DNA from: Styela clava
Taxonomy: Eukaryota > Chordata > Ascidiacea > Stolidobranchia > Styelidae
Direction of reading: 5' to 3'
Assembly (NCBI RefSeq): GCF_964204865.1
Contig: NC_135251.1
Span: 23,498,001 to 23,562,000 of the forward strand
Length of the DNA: 64,000 bases
Below are positions 24,901 through 36,199 of the stretch, piece after piece. The notes beneath the pieces were generated by a model, which saw only the letters and a program-made list of their open reading frames with translations, ran no database searches and was not told the DNA's origin. The translations under genes were made by a program, and so were the position numbers. Positions within the stretch are counted from its first letter, which is position 1; the number at the start of each line of letters is the position of its first letter.

Positions 24901-25190
24901 AAGGAACATTTTAAAATCATTTTCAGGTAGTTACCTGATGTGCGCTACGAAACTGAAAGATAAATGTCCTCGGCTCGCGGCCTAATAGCTGTGATTTTAT
25001 CAACTTTAAATTTACCGATTCCACATTATGGGCCTACATTTAAAACCATCTCGGCTGTAAAAGCAACAACAGTAACGAGAACATGCTAATTGGTAATATT
25101 CTTGTATTATGCTGGCACAACGCCAAAGCGGGACATTCGGTCGGGACAAGACGTTGAAAATGGGACGTATGGTAAAGTGGACGTAACTTA
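21997..25190. mobile_element. 3.2-kb hAT-like element with long internal inverted arms
   Basis: The element starts TAGGGTTAC and ends GTAACTTA, an imperfect inverted terminus like that of the element at 17057. Flanks GTAATGGC (21989-21996) and GTTATGGT (25191-25198) agree at 6 of 8 positions. Inside, a left arm at about 22048-22480 is the inverted, diverged copy of about 24550-24984. Both arms carry TAGGCCGCGAGCCGAG, the AGGTAACTACCTG palindrome region and a block of about 180 bp of conserved sequence. The left arm also contains a direct repeat (around 22067-22110 and 22494-22540). The centre, 22540-24540, has no open transposase that I recognise. Confidence 0.7.
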
Positions 25191-25702
25191 GTTATGGTTA
25201 GCTGAGGCAACTAGCGAAGTTGAATGATGTGCTTGGCAAGTCTAAATTGTGAACTGGTTTCAATATTTTCGGTCGGGAATATATGCTTATTTGTGAGTTA
25301 TTTTGTGAACGTGAGTTTGAAGAGAAAGCTGACCAATTTAAACAGATTTTTGAATGGATATGGAAGAAAAATATCACAATGCTTGCTTAATATGTCTGCA
25401 AGTTGTGTCGGTGACAAACCAAAACGGCATTTTCTCCTTATGGCACTTTCTCCGTTATGAAGATTTTGAAATCTTACACTAAATGTAGATATATATAGTA
25501 AAATTTTTGCACGTTTCAGTGAGTTTTTTGGAGGTTTTTGCATGTTTTATCGTGATAAATGACAAATAATGACCAATGTGTTTGGACAATAAAAGTGTTT
25601 GTTTTGTATTGCACTGTTTACCTATTCTTGGTACTATTGTGGCCTGCGAACAATATAAAAATTATAATCTGACCCGCGAGGCCGACAACCTTGGACACCC
25701 TG
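25191..25702 (-). mobile_element. older hAT MITE, right half
   Basis: From GCTGAGGCAACTAGCGAAG onward the sequence continues, in reverse complement, the family seen at 42232-42488 and 39530-39640 (TTGAATGATGTGCTTGGCA, GGTCGGGAATATATGC). It ends with ACAACCTTGGACACCCTG at 25702, a hAT-type terminus. The opposite terminus is not clear. Confidence 0.6.
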
Positions 25703-26159
25703 CTATAGGTCGATATTGGGTAATTTAGCTGCTTTTGGTTAATTAAAATCATTCTAATCTTCCGCGCATCTTAAAATTGGAAACAAGCCCATAGTGATAA
25801 GAACACGTCAATTAGACGTCCCGTAGGCCGCAATTACTTAACAGCGTCCTGCCCTCGGGATACCAAAACATGCTTAACGACCATTCGTTTGGAGAGAGAC
25901 CAAGAACAATGGTCATCTAGAATTATCGACCTGCAGTACGGGCATTGAAACTTGGATTTTGTGTGGTTATTTAGTCATGATTTGGAACTGTCCTTTGTAG
26001 TTATAAATATATACAATTGCAAGACATGTATTCGGAAGTACTATGAGTATTCAGTATCAGCTAAAAACTACAGAATCAGCAAATACTATTTTATTTGCTA
26101 CATCTACATATATATTTGTCGAAATAATAATAACACTAAAAAAATTCGTAACTGAATTT

Positions 26160-26742
26160 CAGATATGACATATTAAATTTATTCGAATTTTTTTAAAAGG
26201 ATTTTTGGGCAAATACTTATTCCATATTTCAATCATGTTTGTTATTCACGACTACACTGTATTGAATAGAACGTTTTTACTCGATATGAATGCATATCCT
26301 GTTTCTGCTGCTCGTAGAAAAGACTGTTTACATTAAATTTGAGATAAACAACGCGGATCGCAAAACAATCAATATTTGCTTAGCGTTGTTGGTAGACTCG
26401 TGGCACTAAGCGCGAAACAGCTAATCTGGTGAGCCTAAGAGTGTAACTTCTGTACTGTGATGTCTAGGTGATCTCAATCAGGGCAAGATTCAAATTTTTA
26501 CTTATTTATAATAAATAAAAAAGTAATTGGCATTCTTATCGAATATTATTGCTGAATTTCTAATTAGTGCATCGAGATCTCGTTTTCTAAGCTACGAGAT
26601 TGCGAATTGCTCTTTCTTGTTTGGATGCAATTTTATGACAGTACGGAATAATAATCATTGTCAGGCATACTTTGTTTTCATTAGACCAAGATAAGTTTAT
26701 TAAAAAACGACACAAGATCTTTCAACTTGTCAATCAAACAAG
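26160..26742 (+). promoter_or_regulatory. conserved upstream region of peptide gene 1
   Basis: Sequence from about 26240 to the ATG is recognisably shared with the upstream region of the second peptide gene (about 36105-37385, apart from a MITE there). The best blocks are around GCATATCCTGTTTCTGCTG and TTGTTTGGATGCAATTTTATGAC. A weaker third copy lies at about 32290-32460 with no peptide exons after it. No sharp TATA box is visible in this copy. The preceding 25711-26159 has nothing recognised. Confidence 0.5.
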
Positions 26743-27906
26743 ATGCAAAACAAGGTTTTGTTTTTATTCCTGCTTCTTCTTGTTTACATTATCGGGTGAG
26801 TAGTGTTCTGTTTTTATGTATAGCTTGATCAAAGCTCGGCTAGATAACTATGCAAAGAGCATGGCATATTTTTAAAATGAAGATAAAATTACAACCGTGA
26901 CTTGGTAGATGTTATTTCAAATACTAAATGCAGCATGTCTACAACTCTCAATTTTGAAATATTCAGATTTCAATCTAAAGAGAGGACTTCATAGCAAATT
27001 TAAATTTTTGCATCGTATATATTTGGTAATCCCCTCAATAAACGTTTGTTGTGAATTAAACAAACGTTAACGAATTAAATAAAGGCGTTTTACTTTGCTG
27101 ATACTATCAACAAACACAGCACCATGGAGAATGATAAAATAAAATTTAGCAAATTGTGTAAATTTTACAATGAAAAATATCAGGGCGCAAAGCCTCTATT
27201 TTTCTTTATTATATATTATTTAATTTTGCTTTGTGCTTCGTAATCCTATTTTTCCCGTGTTCGTTTTGGGGGATATCTCGTCATTGTTGCGTTGATTTTT
27301 CTTTTCTCTCGAAATGCACAAATCAAGCGTTCTAACACATGTCATGTCACATTCTTCCATACTCAATTTTTGTCTTTAGCAGCACCTACATATCATTTAG
27401 TTTAATATCGCATAATAAACGTTTTTTATATATTATCCAGGTTGGCGAATGGATTGAGTTTAGCGGAAAGAATGACAGGTAAAGTTAGATTGCGATTTTT
27501 CTTTAAAACTCGGCGAAATATGTGGGAGAGTGGCATAATTCATTGATCTTTCGAACTCACACGATTTATCACCAGTTTGTCAGTTGAGAAAATATTCAGA
27601 GAATCTTATGCAAATTAATTGGGTGTTTCTAAAAAATAGATACCTACTTTCAAAGACATATATATATTTAATTTTTGGTAAAACTTTCATCAATCTTATT
27701 CTGCGGCACACTCGTTCTGATGTGTTAAGCGTAGGATAATAAAAATGAATATTTATTTCCACAAGATATACATATATATATTATTTTCAGATATAGGTGC
27801 CTCTTTTCTCCTAAATATATATTTTCTAATTTTAGATCGCCAAAACTTTGACGTTAGTATTCAAAGACTGTGCTGCGCAGCTGGATCGGCGTGTTGTACA
27901 TTCTAG
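26743..27906 (+). CDS. small secreted CC-x5-CC peptide precursor, copy 1
   Basis: A three-exon gene predicts a precursor of about 53 aa. Exon 1 (26743-26795) encodes a signal peptide, MQNKVLFLFLLLLVYII, before GT-GAGT. Exon 2 (27441-27478, after TATTATCCAG) encodes a short linker, LANGLSLAERMT. Exon 3 (27836-27906, after TTTTAG) encodes DRQNFDVSIQRL and then CCAAGSACC-TF and stop. Exon lengths of 53, 38 and 71 nt and intron phases are identical in the second copy at 37386-38014. The four cysteines, as two adjacent pairs, suggest a two-disulfide mini-peptide. The ER route, then extracellular release, follows from the signal sequence. The layout (signal, short pro-region, compact cysteine C-terminus) resembles secreted defence, signalling or venom-type peptides in general, but I recognise no known family and infer no specific activity. 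Confidence 0.7.
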
Positions 27907-28010
27907 ATTTAGCAAAAAGCTTGACAAGCTGAGCTTCGGGCCTCAAAATCCACGTCTCGATTTTCAATACTAAAATATATATCAATATTTATTTATTTTT
28001 TTGCAGATTT

Positions 28011-28275
28011 TGGCCTGTTTGAATTTTTCAAAACTAAAATTATATCTATTTGTTAATCAGGTTTTTATTAATTATGTATATTTGGAATCGATCGTTTAAC
28101 CTCTTTGTGGAGTATTTTGTAAACGAATGTTTGATAATTTTCTAAACAAAATTTATTAACATACGGCAGTTTAAGGAAGCAGAATTGTGATACAAAAAAT
28201 TTGCTCATTTCCGAAAAAAAGCAATAAAGCTCAGCTTTCAAAGAAAATTTTATTGGCATTCTGTATTAATACTAT
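28011..28275 (+). repeat. direct repeat, copy 1
   Basis: Matches 30387-30652 in the same orientation with many small differences (both contain TTTGATAATTTT then an AACATNCGGC block). No coding role is visible. Confidence 0.65.
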
Positions 28276-28394
28276 GCGGATGGGAAGGAACACTATTCAG
28301 ATATCGCTTAAAAACGGTTTTCAGTCATTTTATGTTGGTTGTTATATAATAGAGATAACTGAATTTTTTTATGATAACTGAATTTTTTTAGTGC

Positions 28395-29482
28395 AGGGAT
28401 GGCGAACCTTTTTCAATGAATGGGTCAAAAATTATATTTTTATTGCGGAACAGAAGAGCGTGGGTCACAGATATTTAATCAATGTTAGTATCTATATAAG
28501 AAACTTCTGAAACAAATCTTCTAAGCTTCTGTTGGTGTTGGTGTAGTTTTGGGCTTATGGCTACTTATGAAGCAATTCTATCAGGGACTTTCTATGGCAC
28601 TCGATTTTATGGAATTAGAGTACGAAAACACGCATATGAATTATCAAAAACGTTTAGGATGATGCCGCAAATTGTTTCACCGTTCCAAAGAGTTTGAAGG
28701 GAATTCCACTGGGTGACCGTACATTTGAACCCACGGACATTTGAACGCATACATTTTAACCGGTATGTCCGCGGGTTCATTCCATATGTGGGTGCTAAAA
28801 CCCATGGGTTAGGGTTAGTATGGGTTCAAATATCCGTAAAAAAAGTTTCCATAGGTGCAATAGTATGCAGGTGCAATTGTCGTGGGTTCAAATTACGGGT
28901 TCAAATGTCCGTGGGTTCAAATGTAATGAAACCTTCCACTCTGATAGTGTTATATTTTCCGATCAGCTTTAAATCGCATTAAGGCACTTTTACACTGCCC
29001 CATTGTTATTTCAGATTTCTAGGTTTTTATTTCAAGTCTGAAAGATTTTGTTTTCTCAACGGCACTGTAGGCGAGAAACTAATCAAATGCAAAGTAGCAT
29101 CTCGTACAACCCCTAAAACAGTCTGCAGATGCACTTCCAAAAGAGACAAGACATAGCGAAAAATGAACAGATCAATTTCATTGTTATGTCATAAACGATG
29201 TCGGAGCCGATAGCTGAATAACGGTACACGCCCAGCAGTGCAGACATGTGTCCAAGATTAGGGGTTTTGAAAATTACCGGCCCGAAATTAACAATTTGAA
29301 TATGAACGATCGCAGCCCTGAATGAGCAACTGACGGTACATTATAATAGTTAAGTTATTGTTAGATTAATTCAATGCCTGTTTTATCAATTTTCATCACT
29401 GATATGTTAGCATTTTTTTTTTAATCGTACCTTGGCGGGTCAGGTCACGAATAAAACGCGGGTCAGTGGTTCGCCATCCCTG
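28395..29482. mobile_element. hAT-type MITE, family shared with 36200-37063, copy 1
   Basis: The ends are CAGGGATGGCGAACC and GGTTCGCCATCCCTG, a perfect 15-bp inverted repeat. Flanks TTTTAGTG (28387-28394) and TTCTAGTG (29483-29490) agree at 7 of 8 positions. It aligns with the copy at 36200-37063 over its length but carries an extra nested insertion (28711-28940). Confidence 0.93.
28711..28933. mobile_element. small TIR element nested in a MITE, with empty site known
   Basis: A 26-bp inverted repeat, ACATTTGAACCCACGG... at 28721-28746, mirrors 28899-28924. The insert is flanked by TTCCACT at 28704-28710 and 28934-28940. The sister MITE at 36200-37063 reads straight across this point (GGGAATCCCACCCTGAC near 36496), so it is a pre-insertion site. 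The interior holds several more GGGTTCAAAT-type repeats and no gene. Confidence 0.85.
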
Positions 29483-29490
29483 TTCTAGTG

Positions 29491-31020
29491 CAGGGGTTCT
29501 TAAGCTTTTTCCCGGTAAGTATCCCCGAGTCATGAAACAATCAACCCGAGCCCCCAGTCATCAGACACCAAACAAAGTTGTAATAAATTGAGTAACAATT
29601 TGCTGCAACAAGAATTTACTGACAAACTGCTGTAACTAAAATAAATATGCATGTTGATGTTATTGCATTTGTCCTCCGTCTAACTATTAAATTCTTAAAA
29701 TCTTTCTCTTAACTCTTTGCTACCTAAATAACTTTCTATGAAGCAATGTTATTTGTGTTGAATCATAGACGAGTTTAATTTTAGCCAATGTTAGATGCGG
29801 TCAACCACATATTAAATACCTAATTAGTACTTTATCTTCAAAAATATTTAATTTTTACAGAAACGTTTCATCGGATATCTTCGGTGACATTCTGCATTTA
29901 AGGCTAGACCTAATGCGTTAATTTGCTTGTATCGTATGTCGCTGGCCGCTTTCACGTATGACATTAGGTAAATGACATTACACACTTGCGAGGGAAAGCG
30001 ATATGCTTTTCGTAAGACACGAATACTGCTACGCGGCGACGTAAATCAAGTTGGTGCAGAGGACATGGGATGACAAAGGAAACATTGCTAAAATTGCGTA
30101 TGCAACTTCACCTCTGCAACATAAATTCAATCTAATGGTACCATTCGAAAACTATCTTTAACCTCCACAAATGTATTGATAACGTATTAGGCTAAAACGG
30201 AAAAATCAGAGTTTTTTAATTTAGGAGTTTTTTCAGAAATTTTCCATGCGCGATATGTGTCAAAATCGCATACCTCATACGGGATACCGAAGCCGAAAAA
30301 CAGGCTTTCAGCGTCAGAAAAGACTTTTCGGGAAAGCCGGAAACCTGGCTTTTAGTGTTTAAAAAGTTTTAAAGCGTTTTTCGGAATTTAGCCGGTTTAA
30401 ATTTTTCAAATCTGAAATTAGTTCTGTTTTTAATCAGGTAGTAGTTGCTAAAGAAAGATAACTGTTTTTTTCCCCCGCCGTGATGGTCTGTGAATGGAAA
30501 TTTTTGATAATTTTTCAAGAGAAATTTGTCAACATGCGGCTGTTGAAGAAAAACAGAATTATGATACAAACAATTTCTCATTTCTATAAAAAGCACTAAA
30601 TATCTGATTTCAAACAAAATTTGACTGACATTCCGAATCAAAACTATGTTGATGTTATCAATAAGATAAGTCGCCGCTGTAGTAGACACAGCGGGATTTT
30701 CTTTGCAATATAAATATATAATACATCATACGTCTCCTGCTATTTATGCTATAAACACTAATAATCGTTTGAAAAGATTTTGCAGTCTCGTTATGTTAAT
30801 TGTCACTAAAGAGTGATAGCTGGATTCCGTCCAATTGCAGTGGGTCTGTGAAGGAGAAATTAAAAAAGAAAATTATGGAAAAAAAACGTAACATGCTTAA
30901 CGTATTAACGCTCGATATCCTTTCTTTTGTAAGACCTACTAATTTAATTCAGCATATATCGTGGGGTCGCGGCGTGATAGATCCAAAGGGGTCGCGACAA
31001 AAAAGATTGGGGACCATTGT
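29491..31020. other. transposon-derived intergenic sequence
   Basis: CAGGGGTTCTTAAGC at 29491 looks like a hAT 5' end, and GGGGTCGCGACAAAAAAGATTGGGGACCATTG at 30988-31019 looks like a hAT 3' end. They lack a shared target duplication, so I do not join them as one element. The direct repeat copy 2 (30387-30652, matching 28011-28275) lies between them. No gene is supported. Confidence 0.5.
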
Positions 31021-31849
31021 GACATGAAGGAAGAATGGGGAGTTAGTCTTGCGCAAACCAACTCATAATTAGAATACTTCTTTGTTAGTATTTTGTTTTA
31101 TATTTGTATTAAGATACCGTTATTAGCTGTGCTCGTCGTGATAATTACAATGTAATCATGTTTACAATAATAATTTGCCAATTCACACCCGGGACACTTC
31201 AAGACATGGCGGCATTGTACCACATTTCATTAATGATGTTGGACATTTCATTACCAGAATGGGAATTTCATGACTTAACGTCAAAACTTCCTATTTCAAG
31301 TTGGATACCTGAAATTTTTAAAAATCGTGGCTTGTTATATACTTGAAGGACATTGTTAGTTCAAAAGCAATTTACGATTTCCAACCATGTGTAGAAAAAG
31401 TCATATAAATGAAGCATTACTCAACCGATGAGGTGAACAAAAAGAGGCGTGATAAGAAACAGCATCTTGATTTGCACCTTGCTTGGTTGATGTGTTATAA
31501 CAAGCCTGTTCGACTGTTTAGAAGTGTACTCAGTCTTCTTTTGAAACAACAAAGAGTCCTTCCCGATCCTGAACGCAGAAATTGAGATATTTAGAAAAAA
31601 ATTGGCTAAAAACAATGTTCAGTCGCACCGTGCAATATTCACTTCGACGAAGTATTTCTGTCTGGTTATTCTACAGCTCATGACACTTTTTATGCTGTTT
31701 TAATTTCAAATAACTAAGCTAATGGGACTAAATGAAACTCGAAATAAGCCTTAACTTACGGGTTTTCGTTATTTTCAACGCACGTGAAACTGCAAATACA
31801 TACTGACAAATATTTTGCCTTAATCGAGATTACATAAATATCCTCTTAC

Positions 31850-33990
31850 AGCATTAAGTCTTGCCTGTCCTATGGTACACAAGTCAGTAACTTCACTAAT
31901 CTGGTGTGTGGTGTCATCCATTATTCTACCGCTAGAACTGATTGCAAGATAAAAATTTATGTCCTTCATTATATTTTCAAGATTAGAGGAATTTTGTTAT
32001 TTTTTCGAAATCAACATTTCTGGTGCCACATAAATAAATACAAACATTAAAAAAGTTATACATATTCGTCATAATACTGAGTAGTAAATGTAAAAAAAGG
32101 GTTGTAAAATGGTGATATATTTGATATATTGAATATTCTTAATACCGCTAGAACTTGATTGCAAGTTAAAAATTTATGTCCTGCATTATATTTTCGAGAT
32201 TAGAGGAATTTTGTGTTTACGAAATTTACATTTAATATGTCTTATGTTTCATAGATGTATGTAAAATGCAATATTGCATTTGACTGAACAGATCTTTTTT
32301 ACTCGAAGAAGAGTGCGTATCATATCATGTTCCGGCAGCATGAAGATAAGAAACTGTTTACATTCAATTGAAGATAAAATACGCCACGATTCGACTGTAG
32401 AACAGTAATGCTTCGTTCATTGTAGTGTGTGGATTACTGACACTTTTCGACTGAGCTGAACTTTTTGGGAGAGAGTGTAACCGGGGATGGCCATAACCGA
32501 ATAATTGATTATTCAGAAAATATTCTAAATATATGTTTTCGAATCTGGAATTCCGAATACATTCTAAAATCCGATAAATGGCATTTGTGATATGATTCAA
32601 ATTTGTGGTTCTCTTTCTTCAGAGAGTAGAGATTTATCAAAGACTACATTATTTATACATATGTATTGCTGTGTATCTGGGAAAGTACACAATAAAAGAC
32701 GAGTAACTAGATGCCCAGCGAAATATTTAAATCCTACAGTAAAATCAACGTTGACAACGCACACACTTTTTGATAGGGCTAATTTTATATTTGACCATCG
32801 ACATCCTTATGCTGAATTCCGCCACTTTTTCTGATTGTAAAATCGAATTATTGGTCGTATACTAGAGAGTCAGGTGTCGTAGAGAAATAAATGTAAATAT
32901 TTCCGAGTCAAGGGGCAATAAACTACTGGAGAACGCTAATTTGCAGGTTGGTAAGTGTAAGCAGATAAAAAGTAAAACACGTTAGGCAACATGTACAAGA
33001 TTCGCGTCGGAATTTGTTAAGAAAAGTGCATCCAAGTACGTCAATAAAATTGTCTGAGTGCTATTGATGGGAGCTGTTTCAGCGAAATAGACTCTTGAAT
33101 TATTATACGCCTGTTACTGACTGATACAGTAATTGTGATAGCCAATGAAAGACGTTAATTCACGCGTATACACAAACTGGGTAATACCCAAGTAATAAAT
33201 ATTATTTCTGAGGCAACAGGAATTATTTTTTTAATTGTCGTCAATACTAACCAACCATAAAAATGAGAGAAAAAAACAATTTTCCATTTACACATCAAGT
33301 GTATTCAGTCAAGTACATTACGATGCTATGAAGATCAAATAAAAAAGACAGGATAGCAACGCTAAAATATGCAGACACGGAGATGAATGACTAAAATGGA
33401 ATTAATTCTCCGTTCAATCCTCGCAGAAATTCACACCATACGGTGACGCAATTTGTGCAAAACAAGCTAAACTTGATGAGACCTGGGATTTGAATGGTTT
33501 AAATTTTGAATGTCAACGTAAGATTTGGCTATGTAGAAATAATTAAATAAAACAATGAAGAAATTGTAGATAAATAAATACATTATTTTCAATAATGGAT
33601 GACACCACACACCAGATTAGTGAAGTTACTGAAATGTGTATCACAGGACAGGCAAGACTTTATGGCTTCAAATGCAACATGGGACTTCTGTATAAAAATT
33701 AGGACTTACAATATCATCTAAAACTTTTTTAATGTATGTATTTATTTATGTGGCACCAGAAATGTTGATTTCGAAAAAAACACAAAACTCCTCTAATCTT
33801 GAAAATATAATGCAGGGAATAAATTTTTATCTTGCAATCAGTTCTAGCGGTATTAAGAATGCTTAATATACCAACATTTTATAACTCTGTTTTTACATTT
33901 ACTTATCAGTATTATGACGAATATGTATAACTTTTTTAATGTTTGTTTTTATTTATGTGCCACCAGAAATGTTGATTTCGGAAAAAAATT
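31850..33990. repeat. fold-back region with diverged inverted arms
   Basis: The left arm, about 31853-32230, matches about 33595-33990 in reverse complement. Shared stretches include TAAGTCTTGCCTGTCCT with its complement at 33645-33660, the CACTAATCTGGTGTGTGGTG block, the CCGCTAGAACTGATTGCAAG block, and GGTGCCACATAAATAAATAC. Each arm also contains its own short direct repeat (left 31930-32010 and 32145-32217; right 33721-33782 and 33929-33990). Between them are a weak copy of the peptide-gene upstream sequence (32290-32460) and the dispersed repeat at 32834-33224. Confidence 0.7.
32834..33224 (+). repeat. dispersed repeat, copy 1
   Basis: The reverse complement matches 47330-47722 almost throughout, for example GGTAATATTTACATTTATTT, AATAGCACTCAGACAATTTT and CCTGTTGCCTCAGAAATAA in the other copy. 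No open frame is shared, so it is probably a non-coding transposable-element fragment. Confidence 0.8.
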
Positions 33991-34140
33991 GAAAGAGCCG
34001 CATAACATATGCCTTATATATGTTTAAATGTTATAATAAGAAGGTTCTGAGCATACTTGATACTCATTTGTAGATTAGATAGAGCTTAAATAAGATCAAC
34101 AATCTTGGCAGAAACACAATGCCGTTATGCAAAATGTTTT

Positions 34141-34507
34141 AATATCATTGGAGACGTGTCGAAACGTACATCGTGTTGTTTTGATTTAAACAGCGTGCAG
34201 ATATTTTCACGTATTTCATGGCCCCGGAAGCCAATAACACGGTGTTCAATGATCAATAACAAAATTTTTAGATGTTTGTTCCACCATGCATATTTTACAT
34301 AAGCAGCCTTTGCCGAAATAATATCATTGGATTGGAGATGTGTCGAAACGTATACATCGTGTTGTTTTGATTTAAACAGCGTGCAGATATTTTCACGTAT
34401 TTCATGGCCACGGAAGCCAATAACACGGTCTTCAATGATCAATATCGAAATTTTCAGATGTTTGTTCCACCATGTATATTTTACATAAGCAGTCTTAGCC
34501 GAAATAC
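34141..34507. repeat. tandem duplication, unit of about 180-188 bp
   Basis: Unit 1 (34141-34319) and unit 2 (34320-34507) share AACGTA...CATCGTGTTGTTTTG, CGTGCAGATATTTTCACG, CGGAAGCCAATAACACGG and CCACCATG.ATATTTTACA. Differences are few. Open frames in the units are by-products of the repeat. Confidence 0.93.
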
Positions 34508-35503
34508 AAATAGGGAGGTAAATGCGATTATGAATCTACATTCTACAACATAATCTTAGATTTCGGTTTATTAAATGCCTCGTTTTCAATGGATATAACA
34601 TTTCATTGAAAGTCTTACCTCAAAGTATTGAGTCATGGGCAAAAATAAACACCATGACCAAACCTATTTTTTCCTCTGACTCTTTTCTTCTTCTTTTATT
34701 GCTGTTATTAATAATATTGAATTGTGTCTAACGTTCATCACGCTCTATAGACAAAAATGAAGTTCTAGGATCTGGAGATTTTTAGAAAAAAGAGAAAAAC
34801 TGCCCATTTATTAGTGGAAACAATGGACATGGTCAAATTAAAAAATGACAGAATGCTAAACAGTAGGTCGGGGACTGGTTGTTTACTACAATGGCCTAAT
34901 CAATCTTTAGCTTGTGACCGCTGCAGACGACAAATATTTAATGTAAACTACGGCCGTGATGTTGAGTATTCAGCTACGGACGAAACGAACTTTGATATTT
35001 CAGACAATGTTTCACGACTTGGTGTTGGAAGTCGTTCTTTCTGCGTCACACAAGCCACAATATGTCCTCACGGGTCCCACAGGGCTCGCAAATTTTTCAA
35101 TAAATTCAGAAAATTGCATAGCCGGATCTCACATTGGAGCATTTCACATAGTCACCTCTTGTTCCTTCCAGCATTCTTAAAACCTCGACATACTCTTCAT
35201 CTTTGAAGGTCAAGCAAAATCAGAAACATCACTTGAGTCGTGAATTAGCTAAAAGCACGACTAACTCAAAGTTTTAACTGACAAGCAATGTTGGCTTGGC
35301 TACGTTGACAAATATTGAACAAAATTTTATTCCTAATCATTTTGCTTATCGGGTTTGGTAAATAACCACAATAAAACATCTATATATACCAATTACTGAT
35401 ACTGTCGACATCTGGTATTGACAATCAGGCAATTTTCATCTTAGCATAATATCAATGTGTAAAAATCATTCGAGTGACATCAGAATTCAGGGGACGCTCT
35501 GAT
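34508..35503. other. intergenic with an unrecognised ORF
   Basis: A plus-strand frame at 34814-35206 (130 codons, containing LACDRCRRQIFNVNYG) overlaps a second plus-strand frame at 34956-35180. Neither has splice or family support. It may be a frameshifted relic exon. Nothing else is recognised here. Confidence 0.3.
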
Positions 35504-35970
35504 GTCTCCACTACGATATGGTGATGCTGTATATTTTATAGAGATGTGAAGAAAGTCAGTAACTAAATCTGTTATATTCATCGAGTAGAATTTTTATAAA
35601 TGGTGTTTACTGCATTATCAGGTCAACTTTAAGTCAAATACAATAAGCATAAGATAAAGCTTGTCACTAAGCCAACTCCGGAAAGCAAAAAAAAAAACAG
35701 AAAATTTCAGGAAGTAAGTGCTTTACATCGACCTCTAATGTGGGGAAAACTTCATGTTGATAATCTTTTTGGTAATTTATAAAGGATAATAAAATGTCAA
35801 AGCAGAGGATCTTCTGGTCATATGATTTTTCTCCGAAACACAATTGTTCAAATTGACGAAGACTCAACTCATATTGTGTGTGAAGGAAATGAATCGTTGA
35901 GAATAAAATTGAAAAATATTCTGTTATGATGCTCGTCTTAAGTGTGAATCGATAGTAAAATCACATTTAC
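35504..35970 (+). pseudogene. INTS9 3'-end pseudogene
   Basis: This matches the INTS9 coding sequence at about 19185-19290 (CACTACGATNTGG...GATGCTGT) and then about 19600-19975, including the stop region and part of the 3' UTR. About 310 bp of the parent is missing between the two parts. Frameshifts and stops (for example an A-run expansion near 35689-35697 and TAA at 35779) rule out function. The best block, GAAGTAAGTGCTTTACA through AATGAATCGTTGAGAAT, is about nine-tenths identical by eye. It lies 1.4 kb upstream of the second peptide gene, mirroring INTS9 and peptide gene 1. Confidence 0.93.
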
Positions 35971-36199
35971 ATAAGTTTAAATTTTAAGAGTTGTGTTTAT
36001 TGAATTCTCTCTGAATGAGTTTCCGTGCAGGCAGCCATTAGATGTTGGTTCAGTTCAATATGGACTGCCAAATTTGATCTCAAGATTTTTCTTTTTTATT
36101 TGCGATTCGAATACGTATATCCTGTTTCTGCTGCACGTCGACAATGTCTGCTGTTTACTTTAAATAACGACGACATGAATCGCAGAACATTCAATAGAC

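Noticed and set aside
22079-24985. Similar open frames at 22079-22285 (minus) and 24707-24985 (plus)
   Set aside because: They are the same sequence in the two inverted arms of one transposon-like element, not two genes.
28713-28982. 89-codon frame with repeated GGGTTCAAAT-derived residues
   Set aside because: It lies within the nested TIR element and is explained by its inverted repeats.
29491-31019. A single 1.5-kb hAT element
   Set aside because: Both tips look hAT-like, but the 8-bp flanks (TTCTAGTG and TGACATGA) do not match.
34105-34442. Open frames of 65 and 105 codons on opposite strands
   Set aside because: Both arise from the two-unit tandem repeat at 34141-34507.
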